This document shows, piece after piece, positions 8,665 through 18,137 of a stretch of 64,000 bases of DNA. The translations under genes were made by a program, and so were the position numbers. The notes beneath the pieces are model-generated. The model ran no database searches and was not told where the DNA came from. It worked only from the letters and a program-made list of their open reading frames with translations. Within the stretch, counting starts at the first letter, position 1, and each line of letters starts with the position of its first letter. The stretch covers positions 28,845 through 92,844 of the forward strand of contig UCJH01000013.1 of NCBI GenBank assembly GCA_900472785.1, read 5' to 3'. The DNA comes from Hyphomicrobiales bacterium (GTDB lineage: Bacteria > Pseudomonadota > Alphaproteobacteria > Rhizobiales > Rhizobiaceae).

Positions 8665-11600
8665 CTAGACATTGCGATCCGGCGACACGGCGGCTATGGC
8701 GGCGGCAAGGGTATTGCCGGAATAGGGCTTGACCACCAGCTGCACGCCCGGGCCGGGTTGGATGCCCTCGTGATCGCTGTGTCCGGTGGCGAAGATGACA
8801 GGCAGAGAGGGCGCAAAAGCCTTGGCGCGTTCGGCCAGCATGATGCCCGACATATCCGGCAGGCCGACATCGGTGACGAGAATGTCGATATTGCGTTCCG
8901 ACAGCACGGACAGCGCCGATTTCGCATCGGCCGCCTCAAGCACCGTGTGCCCGAGTTCCTCCAGAATATCGATGGTGCTTGCACGGATCAGCCAGTCGTC
9001 CTCGCAAACGAGAATGGTCTTGCCGGCGCCGGTTGCCGATGCGTCAGCGGCGGCGGCTACAATTCCGATTGCCGCCGGCTCCTCCACTTTAATTGCAGCC
9101 GCCTGTGGCCGGTGATCGTCGCTTGGCTTGTCCTCCGCCACGCTCTCCTCCTGTACCATCCTGGCGGCATCATCCTTCGCCAGCACATAGCGGATCTTAC
9201 GCGCCAGCGCCTCCCGGGTATAGGGTTTGCTCAAAAGCTCCACGCCCTCGTCGAGCCGACCGGAATGCACGATCGAGTTTTCGGTATAGCCGGACGTAAA
9301 CAGCACGCTGATGCCGGGCAGACGTTCCCGGGCCTTGCGTGCAAGCTCCGTGCTCTTCATCGGCCCGGGCATGACGACGTCTGTAAACAACAGATCGATC
9401 GCCAGACCGCTTTCGATGACCGTCAGGGCGCTCTGTGCATCCTTTGATTTCAGCACACGGTAACCCAGATCGCTCAGCAGCGCGACCACGGTTTCACGCA
9501 CCGCCTCGTCGTCCTCAGCTATCAGGATGGTTTCGCTGCCGCCGGTGATGGGACCAGTCTCGATATCGACAAGCCGGTCTTCCGATTGCGTCGATCGCGG
9601 CAGATAGAGCTTGATGGTGGTGCCCTGCCCCGGCTCGCTGTAGATATTGATGTGCCCGCCGGACTGCTTGACGAAACCATAGACCATGGACAGCCCAAGG
9701 CCTGTTCCCTTGCCTTCCGGCTTGGTCGTGAAGAACGGCTCGAACACCTGATCGAGAATGTCCGGCGACATGCCGGCGCCCGTGTCCGTTACTGCCAGGA
9801 TCACGTACTGGCCGGCCGTCACGTCGCTGTAGTTTGCTGCATACTTGTCGTCGAGAAAGGCATTCCCGGCCTCGATCGTCAGGCGGCCGGTGCCGTTCAT
9901 CGCATCGCGCGCATTGATCGCGAGGTTGAGGATGGCGTTTTCGACATTGCCCGGATCGATGAACGTGTTCCACAGCCCGCCGCCGACGATCGTCTCGACC
10001 TCGATCGCCTCGCCCAGCGCCCGACGCAGAATATCGTCCATGTTGCGCACGAGGCGGCCGACATTGACGACTTTGGGGGCAAGCGGCTGACGGCGGCCGA
10101 AGGCAAGCAGTTGCTGCGCAAGCTTGGACCCGCGGGCGACACCCGCCATCGCATTCTGCAGCCGCTGTTCAGCCCGCGCATTGCCGGCGAGATCACCGGA
10201 AAGAAGCTGCATGTTGCCGCTGATGACCTGCAGCAGATTGTTGAAGTCGTGGGCGACGCCGCCGGTCAGATTGCCGATCGATTCCATTTTCTGGCTCTGG
10301 CGCAACGCATCCTGCGTCTGCAGCAACTCCGCAGTGCGGACATCGACGCGCTCTTCCAGCGTCGCCGCCAGATCGGCGAGCGCGGCTTCCGCAACCTTCT
10401 GCCCCTCGATATCGGTGTTGGTGCCGATCCAGCGCTCGATTACGCCGGACGGGCAGCGGATCGGAACCGCGCGGGCGATATACCAGCGATAGACGCCATC
10501 GTGCCGCCGCAAGCGGAATTCGATCTCATAGGGCGTCCCCGTCTTGCACGCATCGCTCCAGGATTGGGCCGTCGCCGCGACATCGTCCGGATGCAGCATC
10601 GCGACCCAGCCTGAATCATCGAGCATCCCCGGCGATGCCCCGCTATAGGCATAGACGCGATCGTTGAACCAGTCGAGCCTGCCATCCGGGCTGGCTGTCC
10701 AGACATGATTTGGCATGGATTGCGCAAGCGAACGGAACCGCGCCTCGCTTTCGAGAATGGCCTTTTCCGTTAACTTGCGCGCTGAAATATCCACGAACAG
10801 GACGGCGAAACGATCGGGCCCTGCCTTGCGGGCGCGCGCTTCGAACCAGCGATCCGCCAGTGACGGAACATGGACTTCAAATTGCCGGGCCTCGCCGGTC
10901 TCCACCACGCTGGCATAGGTGGCGATCAGATCATCCGGAACACCGGGAACCACATCGTGGACGCTCCGGCCAACCGCCGTCGCCGCGGCAATCCCCGTCT
11001 GGTCTTCAAAGGCCGGGTTGATCTCCACGAAGATGAAATCGTCGACGATGCCATTGGCATTGCGCACAGTCTCACCGATAAAGAAACCCTCCTGCATCTG
11101 CTCGAACAGGCCTCGCCAGCGGGCTTCGCTTTCCTGAATGGCTGCTTCTGCCACCTTGCGCGCAGTGATGTCGAAGGCGATGCCGATAAAGCGCCGCTGG
11201 CCGCTTTCGGGGCTCGACACGACCTCCCCGCGCCGGGCGATCCAATGGGCCGCGCCCGTCTGGGGATCGATCCGTCGATACTCCGCATATTCCAGCGGAT
11301 TGGCCTGGGTCAGTTTCGTCGTACCGGCTGCGGCATGGTCGTCCGGGTGCAAAAGGCTCACAAGCAGTGCGTCCGTCACCTGAACGTCGGGCGCAAGCCC
11401 CCAAATACGCCGATACTCGTCGGAAACATCGAGACGGCCGGTTTCGGGATACCACTCGAAAGTGCCGATGCCGCCAGCCTCCTGGGCGATCCGGAGCCGC
11501 TGTTCGACCCGAACCCGTTCGGTGGTCTCCTTGACGATGGCCATGACCCCGGCAGGCTTGCCGCTCTCGTCAAGGATCGGGCTGTAATCGAGGTTGAGCC

Positions 11601-11994
11601 AGACATCTTCCGGAATGCCCTTGCGCTCCAGCACAAGATGCTGGTCGCGATAGGCGAGCGTGCCGCCAGCCAGCACGACCTTCACGACATTGTCGTTGAA
11701 ATCCGCGACCTCAGGCCATCCTTCGCGAACATTGCTGCCGAGCAGGCTCGGATGACGTCCACCGGCGAAACCGGCATAGGCGTCATTGTAGATCATGACG
11801 CCTTCCGGCCCCCACAGCAGGACGATCGGCACATTCGCCTGCAACACGGTGGCAACGATGATCTTGAGAGGCGCCGGCCAGCCGGTAGCCGTGCCAAGCG
11901 GCGTCTTGGCCCAATCGAACTGCCGGATGAGGGATGCCATCGGTCCGTTCGACGACAGAAAGGAGAAAGGCGAAGACGAGGCCGAGTTATGCAT
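8665..11994 (-). CDS. Multi-PAS hybrid sensor histidine kinase with two receiver domains
   Basis: A 1109 aa soluble hybrid kinase. It has four successive PAS domains (about residues 25-150, 155-280, 290-410 and 415-540, with HPDD-type PAS/PAC borders), a coiled-coil link, a HisKA domain with the phospho-acceptor in GGVAHDFNNLLQV (His near 582), a HATPase domain (DTGAGM, GTGLGLSMVYG), a first receiver (ILIAEDDEAVRETV, acceptor Asp in FTDVVMPG near 871) and a second receiver (ILVCEDDWLIRAS, Asp in VTDVGLPD near 1039). There are no transmembrane segments, so the signal is cytoplasmic. The start is taken at the ATG at 11994; the frame extends to 12036. No cognate regulator is adjacent. Confidence 0.9.
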   Translation of the reverse strand: MHNSASSSPFSFLSSNGPMASLIRQFDWAKTPLGTATGWPAPLKIIVATVLQANVPIVLLWGPEGVMIYNDAYAGFAGGRHPSLLGSNVREGWPEVADFNDNVVKVVLAGGTLAYRDQHLVLERKGIPEDVWLNLDYSPILDESGKPAGVMAIVKETTERVRVEQRLRIAQEAGGIGTFEWYPETGRLDVSDEYRRIWGLAPDVQVTDALLVSLLHPDDHAAAGTTKLTQANPLEYAEYRRIDPQTGAAHWIARRGEVVSSPESGQRRFIGIAFDITARKVAEAAIQESEARWRGLFEQMQEGFFIGETVRNANGIVDDFIFVEINPAFEDQTGIAAATAVGRSVHDVVPGVPDDLIATYASVVETGEARQFEVHVPSLADRWFEARARKAGPDRFAVLFVDISARKLTEKAILESEARFRSLAQSMPNHVWTASPDGRLDWFNDRVYAYSGASPGMLDDSGWVAMLHPDDVAATAQSWSDACKTGTPYEIEFRLRRHDGVYRWYIARAVPIRCPSGVIERWIGTNTDIEGQKVAEAALADLAATLEERVDVRTAELLQTQDALRQSQKMESIGNLTGGVAHDFNNLLQVISGNMQLLSGDLAGNARAEQRLQNAMAGVARGSKLAQQLLAFGRRQPLAPKVVNVGRLVRNMDDILRRALGEAIEVETIVGGGLWNTFIDPGNVENAILNLAINARDAMNGTGRLTIEAGNAFLDDKYAANYSDVTAGQYVILAVTDTGAGMSPDILDQVFEPFFTTKPEGKGTGLGLSMVYGFVKQSGGHINIYSEPGQGTTIKLYLPRSTQSEDRLVDIETGPITGGSETILIAEDDEAVRETVVALLSDLGYRVLKSKDAQSALTVIESGLAIDLLFTDVVMPGPMKSTELARKARERLPGISVLFTSGYTENSIVHSGRLDEGVELLSKPYTREALARKIRYVLAKDDAARMVQEESVAEDKPSDDHRPQAAAIKVEEPAAIGIVAAAADASATGAGKTILVCEDDWLIRASTIDILEELGHTVLEAADAKSALSVLSERNIDILVTDVGLPDMSGIMLAERAKAFAPSLPVIFATGHSDHEGIQPGPGVQLVVKPYSGNTLAAAIAAVSPDRNV

Positions 11995-12270
11995 TGAGAC
12001 CTGATGTCGGTGAGTGAGCGCCGACGCTCTTCTCAAGCAACGGCAGGGGCGCAGTCAATTTAGTCGGCTGGTCGACGGGTTTCCGGAAAGATCGGTTGAC
12101 GACGCCATATCCACCGCACGAACATAGAACGGGTAAGAACATCGGCAAGGGCCGATATCAAACAATTGCCACATCCGGACAAGCTTTTCAGAAAAGAAAG
12201 TCCCGTTTCATCCATGGCAAAATGTGTTATCTTTCCGGCCGCACTGGACCGAAACCGAGGAGAAACTGCG

Positions 12271-12489
12271 ATGCACTATAGTGTTCAGATTTTCACCTGG
12301 ACCCCGAAGCTTGGCGTTCATCAAGTGGGCTCCGCGATCGAGATCGATGCCATCAGTCCGAAGTTTGCAGCCGTTTCCCTGCTCGGAATGCCGCTGGAGG
12401 AGACCGGCAGTTCCAAGAACCTCGCCGTTCGTGTCTGGCAGGCTGAAGATGCCGACAAGGCTGACTGCAGCTGCTACTTCTACCATTAA
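12271..12489 (+). CDS. Small conserved-looking protein of unknown function
   Basis: A 72 aa protein beginning MHYSVQIFTWTPKLGVHQVG and ending DCSCYFYH, with two closely spaced cysteines near the C-terminus. It has a strong GAGGAGAAA ribosome site 6 bp before ATG 12271. No membrane segment and no recognised domain. It stands alone between the hybrid kinase and glgX. It is called a gene because of the ribosome site and rhizobial-looking codon use. Confidence 0.6.
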   Translation: MHYSVQIFTWTPKLGVHQVGSAIEIDAISPKFAAVSLLGMPLEETGSSKNLAVRVWQAEDADKADCSCYFYH

Positions 12490-12754
12490 GGCACTCTGCA
12501 CATCAAAGGCTGTATCCGATCCTGGACGTCAGCGGGCAACCGGCTGATGATGGTCGGTATCTGCCTTCCATTCATGCTGCGATAGCACCGTTAGTATGTC
12601 GTTGGCGGAAAGCCTCGCCTCAATTCGTTGAACCTTGGGAATACCCGCGGAACGTGTTTGCCGACTGCACTCACAAATAAATTCAAGCGCCTACGGAACA
12701 AAATGGCGCACTGCACAATTTAGCGGTTTGTGGGGCAACAGGGGATTTCCGACA

Positions 12755-14842
12755 TTGGACGTCAAGATCAATCAATATCGCGTTGAAGCAGGCACTTGGG
12801 AAAGCCTCGGTGCCAATCCGGATGCTGATGGCACGAATTTCGCGTTGTTCTCGGCGCATGCCGAGCGCGTCGAGCTTTGCCTCTTCGATGAAAGCGGAAC
12901 CATTGAAACGGCACGCATCGAGCTGCCCGAATTCACCAACGAAATCTGGCACGGATATGTGCCTGGGCTGAAGCCCGGCGCGCTTTACGGCTATCGCGTG
13001 CATGGCCCCTTCGATCCGGAAAACGGCCATCGCTTCAATGCGAACAAATTGCTGGTGGATCCCTATGCCCGCGAACTCGTCGGCGATGTGCAGTGGTCGC
13101 CTGCCCATTTCGGCTATGACGCCGACAGCGAGGAAAAGGATCTTTCCTTCAACGATGCCGACAGCGCGGCCGGCATGCCGAAATGCCGGGTCATCGACCC
13201 CTCGGCCCATGATTGGGGAAACGATCGTCGCCCGAACATTCCCTGGTCGAACACCATCTTCTACGAGACCCACGTCAAGGGTTTCAGCAAGCTTCATCCC
13301 GCCATCCCTGAAAACCTGAGGGGAACCTTCGAAGGCATGGGCCACGAGGCGATCGTCGGCTACATCAGGGATCTCGGCATCACATCCGTCGAACTGATGC
13401 CGATCCACGAATTTCCCGATGACGACTTTCTGCTGAAAAAGGGCCTGCGCAACTTCTGGGGCTACAACACGCTCGGTTTCTTCGCCCCTGCCCAGCGCTA
13501 CTACGGCCCGCGCGGCATCGCCGGCTTCCGCGACATGGTGCGCGCCTTCCACGACGCCGGCATCGAGGTCATTCTTGATGTGGTTTACAATCATACGGCC
13601 GAAGGCAACGAGATGGGGCCGACGCTGTCGTTCAAGGGTATCGACAACCTCTCCTACTATCGAACCCTGCCCGACAAGCACCGCTACTACATCAACGACA
13701 CCGGCACCGGAAACACCGTCAATACGTCGCATCCGCGTGTGCTGCAAATGGTTACGGATTCGCTGCGCTACTGGGTCGAGCATATGCATATCGACGGCTT
13801 CCGCTTCGATCTCGGCACCATCCTCGGCCGCGAGCCGGAAGGCTTCGACCAGCGCAGCGGCTTTTTCGACGCGGTCGGCCAGGATCCGCTCTTGTCAAAG
13901 GTGAAGCTGATCGGCGAGCCTTGGGATATCGGTCCCGGCGGCTATCAGGTCGGCGGCTTCCCGCCGGGTTGGGCGGAATGGAACGACAAATACCGCGACA
14001 AGATTCGCGACTACTGGAAGAACACGCCCGGTGTCGAGCCCGATCTCGCGGCACGCTTGCTCGGTTCCGGCGATATCTACGACCACCGCGGCCGCCGCCC
14101 GTGGTCGACCGTCAACTTCATCTCCGCCCATGACGGCTTCACGCTGAACGATCTCGTTTCGTACAACGACAAGCACAATGACGACAACGGCGAGGACAAC
14201 CGCGACGGCCACAGCGACAACCGCAGTTATAATTACGGCTTCGAGGGTCCGACCGATGATGCCGGCATAAACGCGGTGCGCGACCGGCAGAAGCGAAACC
14301 TGCTCGCCACGCTGTTTCTCTCGCATGGGACGCCGATGCTTCTGGCAGGCGACGAATTCGGCCGCAGCCAGATGGGCAACAACAACGGCTATTGCCAGGA
14401 CAGCGAGATCAGCTGGGTCCATTGGGAAGGAACGCCCGAAAGCGGCGAACACCTGAAGGAATTCACCCGCCGCCTGATTGCGCTACGCCACCAGCAGCCA
14501 TTGCTGCGGCGGGAAAGCTGGCGCGACGGCACCGTGATCAACTGGGTCAGCGCGGACGGAACGCCGCATGAAGGCAGGGATTGGGAGGCTAGCACCGACG
14601 CGGTTCTCGGCGTGCATCTGGTGCGGGAAGACCTCAAAGACGTCGATGGCCTCTGGTCCGATATTCTCATCCTCTTCAATCCGCAGGATGCCGCCGTCAC
14701 ATTCACCCTGCCTGCACCCGATGGTGTTTCCTGGCGCCTCGTGTTTACGACCACGGACGAGAACAAAGGCGATCTGGAGTTGGACGGCGGCGCGGTATTC
14801 GAACTTGAAGCCAGAAGCATGGCGCTGTTTCGACACGGCTGA
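12755..14842 (+). CDS. glgX: Glycogen debranching enzyme GlgX
   Basis: A 695 aa GH13 enzyme that hydrolyses alpha-1,6 branches of phosphorylase-limited glycogen. An N-terminal CBM48-like domain (GTNFALFSAHAERVELCLFD) precedes the barrel. Catalytic motifs are DVVYNHTAEG, FRFDLGTILG (nucleophile Asp near 351), GEPWDIGPGGYQVG (acid Glu near 388) and SAHDGFTLNDLVSYN (near 458). No ATG precedes the domain; TTG 12755 with AGGGGAT upstream is the best start, and another TTG at 12635 would add 40 residues of unlike composition. It is convergent with glgA and shares a terminator with it. glgB, glgC and glgP are not nearby. Confidence 0.93.
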   Translation: MDVKINQYRVEAGTWESLGANPDADGTNFALFSAHAERVELCLFDESGTIETARIELPEFTNEIWHGYVPGLKPGALYGYRVHGPFDPENGHRFNANKLLVDPYARELVGDVQWSPAHFGYDADSEEKDLSFNDADSAAGMPKCRVIDPSAHDWGNDRRPNIPWSNTIFYETHVKGFSKLHPAIPENLRGTFEGMGHEAIVGYIRDLGITSVELMPIHEFPDDDFLLKKGLRNFWGYNTLGFFAPAQRYYGPRGIAGFRDMVRAFHDAGIEVILDVVYNHTAEGNEMGPTLSFKGIDNLSYYRTLPDKHRYYINDTGTGNTVNTSHPRVLQMVTDSLRYWVEHMHIDGFRFDLGTILGREPEGFDQRSGFFDAVGQDPLLSKVKLIGEPWDIGPGGYQVGGFPPGWAEWNDKYRDKIRDYWKNTPGVEPDLAARLLGSGDIYDHRGRRPWSTVNFISAHDGFTLNDLVSYNDKHNDDNGEDNRDGHSDNRSYNYGFEGPTDDAGINAVRDRQKRNLLATLFLSHGTPMLLAGDEFGRSQMGNNNGYCQDSEISWVHWEGTPESGEHLKEFTRRLIALRHQQPLLRRESWRDGTVINWVSADGTPHEGRDWEASTDAVLGVHLVREDLKDVDGLWSDILILFNPQDAAVTFTLPAPDGVSWRLVFTTTDENKGDLELDGGAVFELEARSMALFRHG

Positions 14843-14866
14843 AACTGTCGGGCGTCAGAGACAAAC

Positions 14867-14894
14867 ATTGGCCCCGGCGACCGGCGGGGCCAAT
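14867..14894. terminator. Bidirectional terminator between glgX and glgA
   Basis: A perfect 10 bp stem (ATTGGCCCCG with CGGGGCCAAT) around an 8 nt loop lies between the two convergent stop codons. CTTTATT follows on the plus strand and TGTTTGTC on the minus strand, so it can serve both genes. Confidence 0.8.
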
Positions 14895-14896
14895 CT

Positions 14897-16375
14897 TTAT
14901 TCCGCTGCGTTGGCCTGTTGAACCGGCCGATACAGCCGGCCCGGAAGCAGACGCGCATAGAGCGCTGCATACTGCTCCGCGCTGCGTTCCCATGAGAAAT
15001 TTGCCTTCATGCCCTGGTTTTGCAGCCGCGCCCATTTCTTGGGATCGCTATAGGCCTGAAGCGCCCGACGAACGGCGAGACGCAGGTTCTCGGCGGTGGC
15101 GGGGTGAAACTGGAACCCCGTTGCGACGCGCGCGGAGATCGCCGCATCATTGGCGTCGATAATCGTTTCGGAGAGGCCGCCGGTGCGCGACACGACAGGG
15201 ACGCAGCCGTAGCGCAGAGCGTAGAGCTGGGTGAGACCGCAGGGCTCGAAACGCGACGGCTGGATGATCACATCGGCGCCACCATGAATGAGGTGGGCGG
15301 TGGCCTCATCGTAACCGATCCGCACGCCGATGCGGCCCGGATAACGCCCGGCAGTCGCAAGCAGCGAGACCTCGATATCCTCGTCGCCCTTGCCCAGAAT
15401 GATCAGCTTGCCACCGACCATGGCAATTTCCTCGGCAACGTCGGCCATCATGTCTCCCCCCTTCTGCCAGGTCAGGCGGCTGACCATGGCGAAGATCGGA
15501 CCCGGAGCATGGTCGAGCCGGAAGGCGTCGATCAGGTGCGCGCGGTTCGTGGCGCGCAACCGCATGCGCCGATAGTCGTATTTCTCAGGAAGATACGGGT
15601 CCGTGGCCGGGTTCCAGACATCCATGTCGATGCCGTTGACGATGCCCGTCAGCGCGCCCGGCCGGGCACTCAATGCCCCATCCAGGCCCATGCCGAGATC
15701 CGGCGAAACGATCTCGCGGGCATAGGTCGGGCTGACGGTTGTAATGGCCGTCGCTGTCTGGATGCCGCCCTTCAGATAGCTGACATAGCCGTAATATTCG
15801 AGGAAATCGGTCGACAGCGTCTTCTGCGGCAGGCCGATCTGCGAAACGACGGATGTCGGAAACTGACCCTGGAAAGCAAGATTGTGGATCGTCAGGACGC
15901 TCGGCACGTTCCGCGCATTGTCGGAATAGCGCATGTAGACCGAGGTCAGCGCCGTCTGCCAGTCATGGGTATGCACGAGGTCGGGGCGCCAGTCCGTCAC
16001 CAGACCGCCGGCGATCGCCGAGGCCACATAGGAGAGCACCGCAAAACGCTTCCAGTTGTCGGCAAAATCCCTACCGTCCTGATCGACATACGGCCCGCCC
16101 AAGCGATGATACAGAGACGGCGCGTCGAGGATCAGAAGATCTAGACCCTCATGTCGGCCCTCCAGCAGTTGTGCCGAAGACCCGAAAAGATCCGGAAAAT
16201 AATAGACCTGCCGCATCTCCTGCACGGTCGAAAGGATCTGCGGATAACCCGGGACCAGGGTTCGGATGGAAGCGCCGTAGCCGTTAAGAGCCTTGGGCAG
16301 GGAACCGGTCACATCGGCAAGGCCGCCGGTCTTGATCAAAGGAAAGATTTCGGAGGTTACCGAGAGTATTTTCAC
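14897..16375 (-). CDS. glgA: Glycogen synthase (ADP-glucose type)
   Basis: A 492 aa GT5 glycosyltransferase that adds glucose from ADP-glucose to glycogen. The N-terminus MKILSVTSEIFPLIKTGGLA contains the K-x-G-G ADP-glucose motif, followed by DVTGSLPKAL. The C-terminal Rossmann domain has the conserved PSRFEPCGLTQLYALRYG and RTGGLSETI. The start is GTG 16375 because it begins exactly where GlgA proteins begin; the frame continues upstream without similarity. The usual partners glgC, glgB and glgP are absent from the window. Confidence 0.94.
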   Translation of the reverse strand: MKILSVTSEIFPLIKTGGLADVTGSLPKALNGYGASIRTLVPGYPQILSTVQEMRQVYYFPDLFGSSAQLLEGRHEGLDLLILDAPSLYHRLGGPYVDQDGRDFADNWKRFAVLSYVASAIAGGLVTDWRPDLVHTHDWQTALTSVYMRYSDNARNVPSVLTIHNLAFQGQFPTSVVSQIGLPQKTLSTDFLEYYGYVSYLKGGIQTATAITTVSPTYAREIVSPDLGMGLDGALSARPGALTGIVNGIDMDVWNPATDPYLPEKYDYRRMRLRATNRAHLIDAFRLDHAPGPIFAMVSRLTWQKGGDMMADVAEEIAMVGGKLIILGKGDEDIEVSLLATAGRYPGRIGVRIGYDEATAHLIHGGADVIIQPSRFEPCGLTQLYALRYGCVPVVSRTGGLSETIIDANDAAISARVATGFQFHPATAENLRLAVRRALQAYSDPKKWARLQNQGMKANFSWERSAEQYAALYARLLPGRLYRPVQQANAAE

Positions 16376-16578
16376 GAAGCCCAGTTCCCTTATTGCCGCC
16401 AGAATCCTGTTGCGACGCACAAATCCCTATGCTGCGCTGCCGAATCGATGATGTGATAAACGCGCGGTCTTGTCCGCAGAAAAACGACCTGCGGTGTGAT
16501 AAAAATTCAACCGCCGAATTCGGGGGAGACATGAACGCCGGCAATGCCGGCGCTGTCCACTTCAACCTGAAAAGAAGC

Positions 16579-16812
16579 TCAGGACGCGGTCCTGCCGCGC
16601 TTTTTGGCGACGGCATCCACCGGTGCATCGTTCTTGACGATGCTGAACGGTGCCGGCGCGGGTTTCGCCGTTTCGTCGATGACAGCGTTCTGTTCGTTCA
16701 ATTCCCGAACCGCTTGCTCCCAATGCGAATATTCCCGCCCCTCGGGAAAGCCTTCGGCTTCCCAGATTTCGTAGGCGCGTTTTCTGATGAGGTCTTCGTC
16801 AGTGTCTGTCAT
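16579..16812 (-). CDS. DUF2934 family protein
   Basis: A 77 aa soluble protein with the DUF2934 signature in its first half: IRKRAYEIWEAEGFPEGRE followed by SHWEQAVREL. The tail is basic (KKRGRTAS). Function unknown, but the family is often found among stress-response genes. A perfect EcfG-type promoter lies 33 bp before its start codon, which makes general-stress control likely. Confidence 0.85.
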   Translation of the reverse strand: MTDTDEDLIRKRAYEIWEAEGFPEGREYSHWEQAVRELNEQNAVIDETAKPAPAPFSIVKNDAPVDAVAKKRGRTAS

Positions 16813-16844
16813 CTGCTTCTCCCTGGCACATCACATTTCACCAC

Positions 16845-16869
16845 AACGGCAATCTTACGCCTTGGTTCC
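16845..16869 (-). promoter_or_regulatory. EcfG-type promoter for the DUF2934 gene
   Basis: On the minus strand GGAAC (16869-16865), a 16 nt spacer and CGTT (16848-16845) match the alphaproteobacterial general-stress sigma consensus exactly. The gene starts 32 nt downstream. Confidence 0.75.
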
Positions 16870-17107
16870 GCTTCCGACGATCCTTAAATTTTCAACTTGC
16901 CATTCTTTTCCACCGTAACGGGAAAAGCATGATTTCCTTTGTCTTTTACGGGCAGGTTTGAATGCGGGGCTGGCGGTGGTCGCGTGCGGAGCCTATAAGT
17001 CGGGATGATTTCGCCAGCGGCCTGTTCCTGCGCAAACGAATCAGCATGGCGGACGGATGAGAGTATCCATCTGCCGAACCGACCTCCCATCAACGGAAGA
17101 GACAACC

Positions 17108-17344
17108 ATGGCCGCTGAAAAGTTTATCGTGCTGCCCTATCGCAAGGTCCGTGGCGGCCTGGCACCTGGCGAAATGCGTCAGGCGACCAGCGCAGCCGGT
17201 GCGGAGAAAATCGCGACGGCGATGTCCGGCCGCTTCCCAGGCGTCGCCGCCTATGCGGTACAGGTCGATGAAGAGACGGGTGACATGAGCAGTCCGCGTC
17301 TCTTGATCAAGTTTGGCGAAATCGCCGACCTGCCGTCCAGTTGA
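17108..17344 (+). CDS. Small hypothetical protein
   Basis: A 78 aa soluble protein (start MAAEKFIVLPYRKVRGGLAP). Its layout, with an N-terminal strand, a helix around MRQATSAAGAEKIATAMSG and strands around AAYAVQVDEETG, suggests a small alpha/beta fold. No named domain was recognised. ATG 17108 follows GAAGAGACA. It sits among general-stress genes but no EcfG promoter was found directly before it. Confidence 0.6.
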   Translation: MAAEKFIVLPYRKVRGGLAPGEMRQATSAAGAEKIATAMSGRFPGVAAYAVQVDEETGDMSSPRLLIKFGEIADLPSS

Positions 17345-17432
17345 TTGCGATCCAGCACCTCTTTTCAACCAATTTTCAAACGACACTTTGTGCGGCTTTT
17401 GGACAGCTTTCACGTGCTTTGGCGCATTTTCA

Positions 17433-17457
17433 GGAACCTTTGCCGGATATGGGCGTT
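17433..17457 (+). promoter_or_regulatory. EcfG-type promoter
   Basis: GGAAC (17433-17437), 16 nt spacer, CGTT (17454-17457), an exact match to the general-stress consensus. The next start codon in this direction is 64 bp on, at 17521. Confidence 0.75.
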
Positions 17458-17520
17458 TATCGGGCAGTTGCCTTCAAAACGTGCGGGCACATCAAACGCT
17501 CTGAAAAGGATGTGAAAGCC

Positions 17521-17970
17521 ATGAACCAACATCTTGACCCCAAGGGAAACCGCCCCGGAGATCCCGTCAACTGGCCCGCAGAACCGGCAACCACGCAGCG
17601 CGTGGACCCGCTTGCTGCGCAGCAGCCCCGCAATGAATACACCAACACGACCATCGAAACGCGTCGTGGGTTCAGCGGCTGGCCGGTATTGATCGTTCTG
17701 CTCGCCGGCTTGGTGCTGGCCCTGCTCGTCTGGCTGCCGTCTGGCACGACCGATACGTCGGATACGGCGACACAGCCTGCAACGACCGAACAGACCACCA
17801 CGCCGCCGGCTGGCGACACGGCAACGCCTGATACTGCAGTGACACCGACGCCGGAAGCAACGCCGGCCGTTCCGGACACGCAGCAGCAGACGCCTGCAAC
17901 CGGCGAAACGCAGCCGCAGACGGAAGGCGCAACGCCGAACACCAATACAAATACCAATACGACACCGTAA
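17521..17970 (+). CDS. Single-pass membrane protein with Thr/Pro-rich tail
   Basis: A 149 aa protein with a hydrophilic N-terminus (about 50 residues), one transmembrane helix (WPVLIVLLAGLVLALLVWLP, about 55-74), then a low-complexity periplasmic tail rich in Thr, Pro, Ala and Gln that ends in Asn-Thr repeats. No catalytic domain. The tail resembles cell-wall spanning linkers. A perfect EcfG promoter 64 bp upstream points to a role in the stressed envelope. Function unknown. Confidence 0.7.
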   Translation: MNQHLDPKGNRPGDPVNWPAEPATTQRVDPLAAQQPRNEYTNTTIETRRGFSGWPVLIVLLAGLVLALLVWLPSGTTDTSDTATQPATTEQTTTPPAGDTATPDTAVTPTPEATPAVPDTQQQTPATGETQPQTEGATPNTNTNTNTTP

Positions 17971-17991
17971 CCGCGGGCGTTTATTGGTAAT

Positions 17992-18035
17992 AGACCAGGA
18001 TGGCGGAGCAAAGGATTGCTCCGCCATCCTGGTCT
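17992..18035. terminator. Long perfect hairpin after the Thr/Pro-rich protein gene
   Basis: A 20 bp perfect inverted repeat (17992-18011 with 18016-18035) closes on the 4 nt loop AGGA. It follows the stop codon at 17970 by 21 bp. There is no clear T-run, so it may be a terminator of weak type or an RNA-stability or processing element. Confidence 0.55.
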
Positions 18036-18081
18036 GTACGGTTGTTGACAATAAAACTACCAAAGCCGCTGTCGATTCGAT

Positions 18082-18106
18082 TGAACCAAAGGGGCCTCCG
18101 GCCGTT
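18082..18106 (+). promoter_or_regulatory. Near-consensus EcfG-type promoter for the BON gene
   Basis: TGAAC (18082-18086), 16 nt spacer, CGTT (18103-18106). One mismatch from GGAAC-N16-CGTT. The BON-protein start codon lies 32 bp downstream. Confidence 0.6.
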
Positions 18107-18137
18107 TCTACCTCAGACAAAAACGTGAGGATACGAC

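Noticed and set aside
12635-12754. Longer N-terminus of GlgX from TTG 12635
   Set aside because: The added 40 residues do not resemble GlgX, and a better ribosome site precedes TTG 12755.
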